In this document: piece after piece, positions 12,064-20,835 of the stretch
Layout of the letters: each line of letters opens with the position of its first letter
Numbering within the stretch: the first letter of the stretch is position 1
Source of the DNA: Mesorhizobium huakuii
GTDB taxonomy: Bacteria > Pseudomonadota > Alphaproteobacteria > Rhizobiales > Rhizobiaceae
Length of the DNA: 64,000 nucleotides
Assembly (NCBI RefSeq): GCF_014189455.1
Contig: NZ_CP050296.1
Location: forward strand, 5,700,001 to 5,764,000
Reading direction: 5' to 3'
The notes under the pieces: model-generated
What the model saw: only the letters and a program-made list of their open reading frames with translations
What the model was told of the DNA's origin: nothing
The model's database searches: none
Position numbers and translations under genes: made by a program

Positions 12064-12702
12064 GCGCGACAGCATCCCTTACCCTTACGGCTTCGCCAGT
12101 CTCGGTTGTTGTCGAGCCAATATGCAATCACGGCGGCCGAATTGGCGCGGGATGCCGAGCCGCCGTTTAGCGTCGAATGCCATTTCTGACGAGTCCACCC
12201 GTGATTTGCTCTCGGTCACGCTGGGCACGATGGTGTACCCATCTGCGATCAACTGCAGCCGCGTTTCCTCGAAGTGCCTTTGAGTTCTCGATGCGGCTTT
12301 GCAGGTAGCGCCGTCCATGCAGGCATTCCTTGCCCGGAATGCCAGAATACATCTCTGCGCTGATCATTCTGAGCGCGTCTTCGGAGATCTGCTTATCGGT
12401 GTCGTTAGACCCGCATCGCCTGCGTCGCGGCCAACAAGCCTGCCAAAAACCTCGCCGCCGCTGGTCCTTTCTGCGTGGCACATTAGCAACAGGTAATGTT
12501 AATCGGCAATCCGGTCTTGCGCCATTGGCGAAGGTGTCCCGTAATGGGTCATTGTATTTGGCGCCGCAATTGCATTGCCAGCAATGCCGCAGTCAACCAT
12601 CAACTCGGCAATCGGGGGGGCAATTGGGGGCCCCGCCGCTCCGTTCGCGGAGCGGCGGGCCTTTAACGGCCGAAAATCGCCAAAAACGTGGTACTGCACA
12701 AT
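12064..12702. other. 639-base gap without a convincing gene
   Basis: Open frames on both strands here have no recognisable domain and mutually overlap. On the minus strand 12085-12481 two frames give scraps such as QLIADGYTIVPSVTE, which look like a decayed gene but cannot be named. The right end holds a perfect GC hairpin (12632-12659). Confidence 0.5.
12632..12659 (+). terminator. GC hairpin, possible terminator
   Basis: A perfect 12-base stem CCCGCCGCTCCG / CGGAGCGGCGGG closed by a TTCG tetraloop, followed by CCTTTAA. Very stable, but the T tract is short, so a terminator role is only likely. Confidence 0.55.
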
Positions 12703-12981
12703 ATGTATTTTCCGCAATTTTTGGTGGGCATGTTCGCGACGTCGTTCACAGTGGCGATCTGGGCTGAGATAGAAACCGGCTCCATCTGGAAAGCGCTCGG
12801 CTGGGCTATTCTTGCGCTCATCATTCTTCAGGTGGGATACATCGGCCTGGTCCTCGGCCAGATCTTCAGACGGGGATCTAAGGGCGCAGCGGCGGACCTG
12901 GCATCGGCAAATTCCACGCCACCGCTCCGTGGCGAGTTGGGAAAAGTTCGGCAGGGATGGAATCGAGCGCGTCCGCGGTAG
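12703..12981 (+). CDS. SyrA-like exopolysaccharide production repressor protein
   Basis: A 92-residue small inner-membrane protein. The start MYFPQFLVGMF, the two hydrophobic helices (about residues 5-22 and 33-53) and the VGYIGLVL stretch followed by basic residues match the rhizobial SyrA/ExoX-type family annotated as exopolysaccharide production repressors. The ATG at 12703 is chosen because the family begins with MYFPQF; a GTG at 12688 is possible. The C-terminal third, after FRRGSKG, is longer than usual and of low complexity, perhaps a readthrough into non-homologous DNA. It stands alone between a hairpin and tRNA-Asp. Confidence 0.68.
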   Translation: MYFPQFLVGMFATSFTVAIWAEIETGSIWKALGWAILALIILQVGYIGLVLGQIFRRGSKGAAADLASANSTPPLRGELGKVRQGWNRARPR

Positions 12982-13080
12982 TCGGTTCGAGCTCGCGCCG
13001 AAACGTGCCGACCGGGGTACAGCTGCCCCGCACATGCGAGAAGAGATTTTGACATCCAACGTCGACATTTCTCCGAAAGC

Positions 13081-13099
13081 CAAGGGTTTGAAACCCTTG
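13081..13099 (-). terminator. Hairpin downstream of tRNA-Asp
   Basis: Inverted repeat CAAGGGTTT / AAACCCTTG with a one-base loop, directly past the 3' end of the minus-strand tRNA. On that strand it is followed by GGCTTTC. Probably ends the tRNA transcript. Confidence 0.5.
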
Positions 13100-13106
13100 A
13101 GAGAAA

Positions 13107-13183
13107 TGGCGCGAGTGACGGGGCTCGAACCCGCGACCTCCGGCGTGACAGGCCGGCACTCTAACCAACTGAGCTACACCCGC
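13107..13183 (-). tRNA. tRNA-Asp (anticodon GTC)
   Basis: A 77-base cloverleaf. Acceptor GCGGGTG pairs with CACTCGC, the discriminator is G73 and CCA is encoded. The D arm contains AGCTCAGTTGGTTAGAG, the anticodon stem CCGGC/GCCGG encloses CTGTCAC with GTC, and the T arm has GGTTCGAGC. G73 is the identity base expected for aspartate. Confidence 0.97.
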
Positions 13184-13400
13184 GCATTGACGAGCACGTG
13201 TCAGCCGTGTTCGTCGTTGGGCCGCTGGATAAGGGGTTCGCCACCGGGTGTCAAGCGCACCAAACCATCATAACAGCAAACTGGAGAAGGTTTTTTGACA
13301 GCCGGCGTTTTGTTCACAAATCCGGCCGGCGAACAGGGCGTCGCCTGTTCATTTGGCCTTGCGAAGCCGGTCCCGACCGCTTAAAGGTCCGCGCCGGAGC

Positions 13401-13476
<76 letters not shown>

Positions 13477-13486
13477 CTTTTCTTGA

Positions 13487-13699
13487 ATGAATTCAACGGT
13501 GTCTGCCGGTCCTCTCAGGCCGGTGCGCCGCGTTGCGCCCGGCTCAGCGCCGAAGGGGATGAAGCGGCCGGCGACGCAGTGGCTGAAGCCGGGCATCATC
13601 GGTCGGGTGAAGCACTTGCGCGGCGAGGACGATTTGCGGCACGCTTCGCTGCAGGATTTCCGGGAGGAGAACCATGCCTATACGGACAAGGGCGAATGA
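13487..13699 (+). pseudogene. Remnant resembling the C-terminal tail of an ATP-dependent DNA ligase
   Basis: The frame encodes WLKPGIIGRVKHLRGEDD and LRHASLQDFREE, which resembles the OB-fold end of LigD/LigC-type ligases (a conserved W-x-P-x-L pattern then L-R-H-A/P-x-x-x-x-x-R-E/D). The nucleotidyltransferase core with its KxDG lysine is absent and there is only tRNA-Val upstream, so it is at most a fragment. The stop lies inside the next gene. The first 30 or so codons have no ligase character. Confidence 0.45.
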
Positions 13700-13883
13700 G
13701 ACCGGCATTTTCGATCCATCAGAGTTGGCTTTGCTCGGCAGGGTCTTTGAGCATTTGAAGCTTCAAGACCAGTCGCCGGAAGCGCGAGACGCCATCGCAT
13801 CCCGCATCATCGCCAACTACATGGCCGGCATCAAAGACGAGGCTGAACTTGTCTCGCTTTCAAAACAGCCCTTGGGGCGCTAG
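13674..13883 (+). CDS. Conserved small hypothetical protein
   Basis: A 69-residue soluble protein with GAGGAG just upstream of its ATG. The pattern IFDPSELALLGRVFEHL followed by EARDAIASRIIANYMAG and a KDEAEL tail is typical of a common short rhizobial family of unknown function; the fold is probably all-helical. It overlaps the end of the ligase-like remnant by 26 bases. No function can be assigned. Confidence 0.6.
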   Translation: MPIRTRANETGIFDPSELALLGRVFEHLKLQDQSPEARDAIASRIIANYMAGIKDEAELVSLSKQPLGR

Positions 13884-13896
13884 CGGGAGGAAGACG

Positions 13897-14209
13897 GTGG
13901 CAGTCGCTAAGAAGGATCAGGAGCGCGCCAATTACGCTTGGATCTATGGCGCACAGGCGTGCAAGGACGGCAAGGAACGCGCCGTGCCGCCTTTCTGGCA
14001 GGAGAATGCCGACGCCTGGCTGCATCGCAGCGGAAGCGCTCCACAAGAGCATCGTGAAGCCGCTCATGTCGCCACACTGCGACCAGTACCGGGCAACGCG
14101 TGTCCTGCATGAGACACTGTTGAAGGCCGTGCGGGAAGTGACCGGGAAGGAAGTCGAGTTCATCCAGTGGAACACCACAGGACCGGTGCGGCTCCCTGCG
14201 GCTGGGTAG
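13897..14209 (+). pseudogene. Frameshifted hypothetical gene
   Basis: Starting at a GTG, the first frame (VAVAKKDQERANYAWIYGAQ to FWQENADAWLHRSG) passes near 14025-14035 to the next frame (EALHKSIVKPLMSPHCDQY to VEFIQWNTTGPVRLPAAG). Joining them gives about 103 residues of sensible, non-repetitive composition, with the Trp- and His-containing segments continuing smoothly. No family is recognised. It follows the previous gene by 13 bases and may be co-transcribed. Bases 14210-14364 hold nothing I can name. Confidence 0.4.
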
Positions 14210-14364
14210 CCCAATAGGCGCCATCGCGGAAGGTGTTCAGACCGGCCCCATTTGGTGGTGTCAGAAGATAGATTTCTTCCTGCAGCTTCCTGCTCTTGTC
14301 GAAGCCATAGCGCGCGATAATTCCCTTGAAGGCGTGGGCGTTTCCCTCTCCACAGGAGCCGACC

Positions 14365-14796
14365 ATGAAACACCAGACACTCGACCAACTGCATGCGGTC
14401 GCCAAGATTGAATCTTCGGCTGCATATTCGGCAATGACACGGAACCAGCGTATCGAGCGTTGGGCCGAACTTCTCGAACAACATCCTGACCGGTGCCTTG
14501 CGGCGTTTGCAGGGACCGAATATTTGCGCCTGGAGGAACGTACCGGGGTGCGTGGGGAAGGATCACCAATCGCTGTTGCCTTCGCAGACCCGGTGCTGCG
14601 CGCGTCGGGCCTGAAAGATGACACGTATGGCGAGGCAAGGCGCTTTTTCGAACTGAGCGACTGGCAACTCCATGAGATCGTCTGCGATTGCCATGCCGGC
14701 GCTACCATGAAAGCGGGTTGGGCTGCCGCGCGAGTCCGCACAACAGTTGGAGGGAATGGGTTCTTTGCCTGGTTGAGGCAAAGGATCATGTACTGA
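14365..14796 (+). CDS. Hypothetical protein
   Basis: A 143-residue soluble protein whose ATG at 14365 follows a clear CAGGAG site. It starts MKHQTLDQLHAVAKIESSAA and contains MTRNQRIERWAELLEQHP, a HEIVCDCHAGATM segment with two Cys and two His, and a basic, aromatic end. The amino-acid composition looks real. I do not recognise a family with a known function. Bases 14797-15026 after it contain no gene. Confidence 0.6.
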   Translation: MKHQTLDQLHAVAKIESSAAYSAMTRNQRIERWAELLEQHPDRCLAAFAGTEYLRLEERTGVRGEGSPIAVAFADPVLRASGLKDDTYGEARRFFELSDWQLHEIVCDCHAGATMKAGWAAARVRTTVGGNGFFAWLRQRIMY

Positions 14797-15026
14797 GTTG
14801 GCCGGCTGGAGGTGACGGTCATTGCGTGTCTGTGACCGTGATACGATCCCCTTCGGTCGCCGGCTCCAGCGGCACGCCCGCAACGTCTCGGAACATCCGC
14901 ACGGAGGCCATCAAGGCCGGCTTTGCGAACCTACCTGAGTTCAAAGCCGGTAAGCGGTGGAACCGAGTCAGTCTGATCACGTTTTTCCGGAAGGTCACGC
15001 TGAATGACCTGATTATGGAGGAAACA

Positions 15027-15302
15027 ATGATCAAGACGCTCACAACGGGCGCGATGGCGCTCGCAATCATGGCTGGTTCGGCTCTGGCTGGCAGTACATC
15101 CGCGCTCGACGACCCGGCAAAGATGTCGCCGTTCTTCACCGATGCCGGCATGAAAACTCTGAAGACGGAAAAGGATTTCAAGACCGCATGGATGGCCATG
15201 AAACCCGATGAACAGAAGGCGGTGTTGAAGGACTGCGGCGACACCACACTCAACAAGTCGCATGCGGATTTCTGCGCTATGGCAAAGATGATGGGCGGCT
15301 GA
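15027..15302 (+). CDS. Small secreted hypothetical protein
   Basis: A 91-residue protein with a Sec signal (MIKTLTTGAMALAIMAGSAL, cleavage after ALA) and TGGAGGA before the ATG at 15027. The mature part is about 70 residues with two Cys (KDCGDTT and DFCAMAKMM) that could form one disulfide. Periplasmic location is inferred. No known family was recognised. Confidence 0.65.
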   Translation: MIKTLTTGAMALAIMAGSALAGSTSALDDPAKMSPFFTDAGMKTLKTEKDFKTAWMAMKPDEQKAVLKDCGDTTLNKSHADFCAMAKMMGG

Positions 15303-15428
15303 ATATAGGCCTAGCATCGAAGGCGGAAACGCCTCCGAATTAATTGCTAAATCCGGCGCCAACTCGCAGGGGAAGGCGCCGGCCGAGCGCAATATGACCG
15401 CCCAACAAGGTGAGTAGTACGGATAGGT

Positions 15429-15660
15429 CTAGTTCACCGTCATCTGCTTGCGCCATTCCCAAGGCCGGTCGAACGATCCAGCCCAGGCCGCGCTTGGCTG
15501 TCCTGGCTTCTGTTTCAGCCCTGGCATAGAAGCCGGCGCTGTACTTCGGCCAGTCGACCGCATAGCCCTGCCTGACCATCCATTCCCCGATATCGACACC
15601 GCCAGCCGTGCAGACGGCCACCATGTGTCTAAAACGGTCGCGGTCGGCTGAACAAGGATG
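15429..15660 (-). pseudogene. Thermonuclease (SNase-like) C-terminal remnant, frameshifted
   Basis: The minus strand encodes a recognisable SNase end: MVAVCTAGGVDIGEWMVRQG, then KYSAGFYARAETEARTAKRG, and in another frame AGSFDRPWEWRKQMTVN at the stop. Comparison with family members suggests one base is missing near 15478-15485. The N-terminal half of the domain, with the first catalytic Arg and the Asp calcium ligands, is not present upstream. This is therefore a fragment and probably inactive. Confidence 0.6.
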
Positions 15661-15836
15661 CGGTTCTTGGGAAGCAATCGAAGATCTGCGTCGACAGCCG
15701 CCGTCCGAGGAGGAAGCCACGTCTGGCCCGGAGGCGCTTGACGAGACTTTTGTAAGCAGGTTTGAACGATATGCGGCCAGTGCGACAACCGACGAATTGC
15801 GTGAAAAATGGGGGAGAGTTTCCGGGAGGCAGGACA

Positions 15837-16658
15837 ATGACCAGGCATCCAGGGCGCTTGCTGCTGCAGCTGGTGATTGCATTGGCAATCACCGTTACCG
15901 TGCGCTTCGCCTATGCGGGGGATGTTGGCGACGGCGTGGACCAGCCCGCCGCCAAGGCCGCCTTGCTCAAGGCCTATCCCGGGCTGTTCACCATCTCGGG
16001 CAATGTCCTGACCTGGACCGACGGCACCACGATGGTGTGGGACGACGGCAATACGCGCGACGCCGACGCGCTGCTGGAGAGCCCCGACATCGAGGACATG
16101 TTTCGCTATGTCTATCCCACGGCAAGTGCTGGCGCGCTGGTCCCGGCGGAGGACTTCGATCCCGGCCGTATCCGCAACGAAGCCTTCTTCGAGAAGCTCT
16201 ACGGTGCAAGTGCCGCGGAAGTGGGCAAGCACATCGCCAACGTCAAATGGCTTCCGAAACTCGGCAAGACGACTGTGCAGGTCACCAGGGTTTTTGGCAT
16301 CGACGACCGGCTGGGCAAGGTTTCCGATGCCCTTGAGGTCATGCCTGCGGAGCTAAGCCGTTACGGGCTCAAGCCCGGAGGCGGCTTTGTCTGGCGGTCC
16401 ATCGCCGGCACAGATCGGTTGAGCGTCCACTCTTTCGGCGCAGCCTTCGATATCAATGTCGGGTTCTCCGATTACTGGTACAACAACAGAAACAAAGCCG
16501 ACCCCAAGGCACACATTCCCTTCAAGAATCGCATTCCGCTCTCGATCGTCGAACTGTTCGAGAAGAACGGCTTCATCTGGGGCGGCCGCTGGTATCACTA
16601 TGACACCATGCATTTCGAATACCGGCCCGAATTGCTGTTGTACAAGAAACCCGGCTGA
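15837..16658 (+). CDS. M15 family D-alanyl-D-alanine carboxypeptidase-like metallopeptidase
   Basis: A 273-residue exported zinc peptidase. There is a signal peptide at 1-27 (LLLQLVIALAITVTV, cleavage near AYA), and the M15 zinc motifs are visible: SVHSFGAAFDIN (His and Asp ligands) and GGRWYHYDTMHFEYRPEL (catalytic Asp/Glu and His). The enzyme probably trims peptidoglycan peptides or degrades peptide cross-links in the periplasm. The ATG at 15837 follows GGGAGGCAGG. It stands alone, with no operon partner. Confidence 0.85.
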   Translation: MTRHPGRLLLQLVIALAITVTVRFAYAGDVGDGVDQPAAKAALLKAYPGLFTISGNVLTWTDGTTMVWDDGNTRDADALLESPDIEDMFRYVYPTASAGALVPAEDFDPGRIRNEAFFEKLYGASAAEVGKHIANVKWLPKLGKTTVQVTRVFGIDDRLGKVSDALEVMPAELSRYGLKPGGGFVWRSIAGTDRLSVHSFGAAFDINVGFSDYWYNNRNKADPKAHIPFKNRIPLSIVELFEKNGFIWGGRWYHYDTMHFEYRPELLLYKKPG

Positions 16659-16723
16659 TCAGACGTCGGCGGCCGCCAGCCGTGAGGCGCGTTTGGTCGA
16701 CCGAACATGCCGGCATATAAGCA

Positions 16724-16954
16724 TCAATAACGAAGCCCCAGATTTGTGGCGCATTGCTGGCCGCTAGCAATCGCCGCACCGCAAGCCCTGCGAAGGTCGG
16801 CACGGATGTTTTCGGAGTTCAACAACTCGGCCGCTTCCGGATAACCCTCAGCCAGCAACGCTGTAACGATCTCGGCTGGACACTGGTGAATACCACCCTC
16901 TGCCAAAGCATGAGCCCGCTGGTAGATATGATCGGTTCTGATTTCATCGGCCAT
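16724..16954 (-). CDS. Small conserved hypothetical protein
   Basis: A 76-residue soluble protein with a strong AGGGAGGGA ribosome site before its ATG. It reads MADEIRTDHIYQRAHALAEG, then PAEIVTALLAEGYPEAAELL, DLRRAC and a short tail. This helix-rich pattern resembles short rhizobial proteins of unknown function. It lies alone between the M15 peptidase and the SDR gene. Bases 16955-17091 show nothing else. Confidence 0.6.
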   Translation of the reverse strand: MADEIRTDHIYQRAHALAEGGIHQCPAEIVTALLAEGYPEAAELLNSENIRADLRRACGAAIASGQQCATNLGLRY

Positions 16955-17091
16955 TCTCAGATCCCTCCCTTGATCAGCACTTTACAAACAACCCTTGAGG
17001 GGTGCTTACGTTCCATACAACCTATAAGGGAGTGTTTGCCGGCCGATCTGCCGAGCGCCGGATCAGCCTGTTCGTGGCCGTGAAGCAAGGA

Positions 17092-17862
17092 TCACGGCGG
17101 CACCATCCGGAAATCCTTGCCTTCGGGCAGCAATTGCCCGCCATCGACGACGATGGTCGTGCCGGTGATGTAGCTGGCGTCGTCCGAGGCGAGGAACAGG
17201 AAGGCATTGGCGACGTCGCGCGGGCTGCCGAGCCGGCCGAGCGGAATGGAATCCTCCATGTTCTTGATGTAGGCGGCGCCGCGGTGTTGCTGGATGGCCT
17301 CGGTGAGGATGTTGCCGGGCTCGACGCCGTTGACGGTGATGCCGTAACCGGAGAATTCGAGCGCGGCCGAACGGATGAAGCCGTTGATGCCGGCCTTGGT
17401 CGCCGAATAATGGCCGTGGCCGGGGCTGGTGACATGCGGTCCGGTGATTGAGGAGGTGTAGAGCATGCGCCCGAAGCGCTGCCCCTTCATCGGCACCAGC
17501 GCGGCGCGGGTGGCGTTGAAGGTGCCGCGCAGATTGACCGCCATGACGCGGTCCCAGTCGTCGGTGCTGGTGTTCTCGATCAATTGCCAGGGATAGATGC
17601 CGGCATTCTGCACGATGATGTCGAGGCGGCCGTGATGCTTCAGCGCCAATGCCACCGCGGCCTCGGCGTCGCGCATTTGCGAGATGTCGGTGCCGATGAA
17701 GGGGACGCCGATTTCGTTGGCGGTCGCTTGCCCGGCCTCGGCATCGGTGTCGGCGAGCACCAGCCTTGCACCTTCTTCGGCGAAGCGCAGTGCGGTGCCT
17801 TTGCCGATGCCGCTTGCGCTGCCGATGATCAGCGCCACCTTGTCGTTTAGCCGTCCAGCCAT
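17092..17862 (-). CDS. SDR family NAD(P)-dependent dehydrogenase
   Basis: A 256-residue classical short-chain dehydrogenase. The Rossmann motif GSASGIGKG (about residues 13-21), NAG in IIVQNAGIY, and the catalytic Ser, Tyr and Lys in TSSITG and YSATKAG are intact. The C-terminus has the ITGTTIVVDGG signature. It is the last gene of the CUT2 sugar operon, 13 bases after the permease stop, so it probably oxidises the imported sugar or polyol; the substrate is not deducible. Confidence 0.92.
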   Translation of the reverse strand: MAGRLNDKVALIIGSASGIGKGTALRFAEEGARLVLADTDAEAGQATANEIGVPFIGTDISQMRDAEAAVALALKHHGRLDIIVQNAGIYPWQLIENTSTDDWDRVMAVNLRGTFNATRAALVPMKGQRFGRMLYTSSITGPHVTSPGHGHYSATKAGINGFIRSAALEFSGYGITVNGVEPGNILTEAIQQHRGAAYIKNMEDSIPLGRLGSPRDVANAFLFLASDDASYITGTTIVVDGGQLLPEGKDFRMVPP

Positions 17863-17875
17863 GCGAACCGTCCTG

Positions 17876-18892
17876 TCATGCGAGTCTTTGACGAATGGTT
17901 TGTTTGAAGGCGTCGAGCAGCACGGCGGCCAGCACCAGCAGGCCGTGGATGACCTGGGTGAAGTTGGCGGGCAGACCCATCAGATTGATCGCCGTGTTGA
18001 TGGCCGAGAGCAGCAGCACGCCGGCATAGACGCCGGGCAGGGTGCCGACGCCGCCCTTCAGGCTGACGCCGCCGATGACGACCGCGGCGAAGGCGTTGAA
18101 CAGCAGGCCGACGCCGAGATTGGCGGTGGCGCCCGAGGTGCGGATCGCCAGCAGCCAGCCGGCAAGGCCGGCAATGGCGCCGGCCAGCACGAAAGCGATG
18201 ATGAGGTTGCGGTTCACGCGGATGCCGGCGCGGAAGGTCGCCGTCTCGTTGCCGCCGATCATCACCAAGTGCCGGCCAAACGGTGTCTTGGCCATGATCA
18301 GCGAGAAGACGACGAAACAGGCGATGGCGATCCAGGCGGTTAGCGGCAGGCCGATCAGCCGCTGGATGCCGAACCAGCGGATGGCTGGCGCCAGATCCTG
18401 CGCCGAGCGGCCGCCCGAAATGACCAGCACCAGGCCGCGCACCCAGATGTAGGACGCCAGGGTGATGATGAAGGCGCTCATCTTGATCTTGACGACCAGA
18501 AACCCGTTGAAGGCGCCGATCAGGCCGCCGACGGCCAGCGCCAGCAGCAGCGAAACCGGCACCATCAGCCATTCCGGGTGTAGTTGCACGCCGAGCCCGA
18601 TGCCTGACGAGCAAAAGAGGATACCGACCGCCATGGCGCTGAGCGCCGCCACCGATTCGACCGAGAGGTCCATATGGCCGGCGATGATGACCAGCGCCAG
18701 GCCGATCGACATGACGCCGAGCACGCTCGATGCCTCGATGATGTTGGCGAAGATGCCGAGCTGGAAATAGTTCGGGATGAAGATGGAAAAGACCACCAGC
18801 ACGAAGACCAGCATGAACCAGACGAGGTTGTCGAGGACGAACTCCAGGGCTTGGCGGGTGCGAGGGTTCATGGGCTGATCCGGCTGGCGCAT
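17876..18892 (-). CDS. CUT2 sugar ABC transporter permease, RbsC type
   Basis: A 338-residue inner-membrane permease with eight to ten hydrophobic helices. The diagnostic GATANLGVGLLFNAFAAVVIGG and SLKGGVGTLPGVYAGVLLL stretches of RbsC/FrcC-like permeases are visible. As one polypeptide it would homodimerise in the membrane. The gene is downstream of the binding-protein gene across about 100 bases. Confidence 0.92.
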   Translation of the reverse strand: MRQPDQPMNPRTRQALEFVLDNLVWFMLVFVLVVFSIFIPNYFQLGIFANIIEASSVLGVMSIGLALVIIAGHMDLSVESVAALSAMAVGILFCSSGIGLGVQLHPEWLMVPVSLLLALAVGGLIGAFNGFLVVKIKMSAFIITLASYIWVRGLVLVISGGRSAQDLAPAIRWFGIQRLIGLPLTAWIAIACFVVFSLIMAKTPFGRHLVMIGGNETATFRAGIRVNRNLIIAFVLAGAIAGLAGWLLAIRTSGATANLGVGLLFNAFAAVVIGGVSLKGGVGTLPGVYAGVLLLSAINTAINLMGLPANFTQVIHGLLVLAAVLLDAFKQTIRQRLA

Positions 18893-18991
18893 GCCTCCGA
18901 AAATCAGTTCGATTTTCGGACGAGGCGCGGATTGGAATTGCGGAGGATTGGCTCCGGGCCGAGAAGGCCCGGAGCGTTTCAGGCGACGTGC

Positions 18992-20031
18992 CTATTCGAC
19001 GGATTTGACTTTGTCCGTCGGTGCCTTCTGGTTGCCCCAGAAGGCCGGATTGTCGACGTTTTCCTTGGTGATGGCCGCACCCGGGATCTTGATGTTCGGA
19101 CCCCAGGCTTCCTTGGTGACGGTCGATTTCAAGCCGAGCACGTCATAGTCGCCGGGCTTGATCTCCTGCTTCTTGACGATCTTGTCCATGAACATGGCGA
19201 CGGCCGCGCCTGCGCGTAGAGCGGCTGCTCGACTTCGACGTTGAGCCAGCCCTTGCGGATCAGGTCGAGGCCGACCGGCGCACCGTTCGAGCTCATCAGC
19301 ATGACGTCGCCCGGCTTCTTGCCGGCGGCCTCGAGCGAGGCGACGGCGGCGACCGAGAGATGCGCGGCATGGCTGAAGATCAGGTCGATGTCGGGGTTGG
19401 CCAGCATCTGGTCGGCGACGATGGTGCCGGCGTTGCTCGCTTCCCACTGCATGGCCGGAAGCGAGATGATCTTGACGTCCGGGAACGCCTTCATCTTCTC
19501 CTCAAAGCCCTTCTGGATGTCGAGCGTGTAGGGATCGCCAGGATCGCCGAGCACCTGCAGGACCTTGCCTTTCACCGAGCCGTTCTTGGCTTTCAGCAGC
19601 TTTTCCGCCTGGTCGGCGGCGATATGGCCGATCTCGATGGTACCCGCCACCGAGGTGAAATCGGAAGGAGTCGAGGTGATCTGGCGGTCGAACTCGACCA
19701 CCGGAATGCCGGCGCCGCGCGCCGCCTCGATCGACGGCTTCAGCGCATTGAAATCGACCGCCGCCAGGATGATCGCCGCCGGCTTCAGCGCGATGACGTC
19801 GTTCATCTGCGATTGCTGCGCGTCGGTCTTGTTGTCGGCGTTCAGCGTCTTAATGTCGTAGCCGACCTGTTTCAGGAACAGCTCCAGCGCGGTCACCGAG
19901 CCGGTCTGGAACTCGTCCAGCAGTGTCGGCACCATATAGTAGACGGTCCCCTTGGACTGGGCGAATGCCGGCGTGAGCGTGGCAAAGGCCAGTGCCAGGA
20001 TACCGAAGACAGCAAGAAGTATTCGCTTCAT
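18992..20031 (-). CDS. CUT2 sugar-binding protein, RbsB type, frameshifted
   Basis: A periplasmic solute-binding protein of about 345 residues with a Sec signal ([19 protein letters not shown], cleavage near AFA) and the periplasmic-binding-protein type I elements [12 protein letters not shown] and [10 protein letters not shown]. The frame breaks near 19200-19210: after [13 protein letters not shown] the correct continuation [14 protein letters not shown], ending TDKVKSVE at 18992, is one base off, consistent with a missing G or C in a GCGCGG stretch. Both halves are intact, so the gene is probably functional and the indel technical. Confidence 0.9.
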
Positions 20032-20070
20032 GTCGTTCGCTCCTCTAGCGCCGGACCCCTCTTTTGCCCC

Positions 20071-20835
20071 TCAGCCCGCCGGTCCGGCACCGGCGAGCGT
20101 CTCCCCGGTGATCATGTTGATCACCGCATCGGGACTTGTTTTGTTTCTGGCGACATCGCCCGCCACGACGCCTTGCCGGATCACCACGATCCGGTCGGCG
20201 ACCTGAAAGGCCTGCTGCATGATGTGGGTGATGATGACGACGCCGATGCCCTGGCTGGCCACCTGGCGGATCATGTCGAGACCGCGCCGCGTCTGCTCGA
20301 CGCCCAGCGCCGCGAACGGCTCGTCGAGCAGCACCAGCTTGCCGCCCCAATGCACGAAGCGGTTGAGCTCGATGGCCTGGCGCTGGCCGCCCGAGAGATG
20401 CTCGACATTGGTGCGCAGCGACGGAATGCGGGTGCCGGCGCTGGCCAGCGCCTTGCCGACGACGGCTTCCATGGCGCGCTCGTCGAGCACGGGAATGCCG
20501 AGCACCTTCCTGGTGATCTCGCGGCCCATGAAGAAGTTCGCCACCACGTCCACATTGGTGCAGAGCGACAGGTCCTGGTAGACGGTTTCGATGCCCGCCG
20601 CCTTGGCCTCGGCCGGCGACCTGGCCAGAAACTCCTTGCCCTCGAACAGCATGCGGCCCGAAGTCGGCTCCAGCCCGCCGGCGATGATCTTGACCAGCGT
20701 GGATTTGCCGGCGCCGTTGTCGCCCAGCAATGCCACGACCTCGCCCTTGCCTATGGAAAAACTGATCCCTTTCAGCGCTTCGATGGCGCCATAGTTCTTG
20801 GTGACGTTTTCCAGCACCAGCAGCGGTTCGCTCAT
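20071..20835 (-). CDS. CUT2 sugar ABC transporter ATPase, single-domain (FrcA-like)
   Basis: A 254-residue ATPase with one nucleotide-binding domain, unlike the double-domain RbsA, as in the rhizobial FrcA family. Walker A GDNGAGKST, signature LSGGQRQAIEL, Walker B KLVLLDEPFAAL and switch His in IITHIM are visible. The ATG overlaps the regulator stop by four bases. It supplies energy to the RbsC-type permease. Confidence 0.92.
   Translation of the reverse strand: MSEPLLVLENVTKNYGAIEALKGISFSIGKGEVVALLGDNGAGKSTLVKIIAGGLEPTSGRMLFEGKEFLARSPAEAKAAGIETVYQDLSLCTNVDVVANFFMGREITRKVLGIPVLDERAMEAVVGKALASAGTRIPSLRTNVEHLSGGQRQAIELNRFVHWGGKLVLLDEPFAALGVEQTRRGLDMIRQVASQGIGVVIITHIMQQAFQVADRIVVIRQGVVAGDVARNKTSPDAVINMITGETLAGAGPAG

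Noticed and set aside
12085..12481. Minus-strand frames as a possible transposase or regulator
   Set aside because: The two frames overlap and give no motif (no DDE, HTH or recombinase pattern), so no mobile element is claimed.
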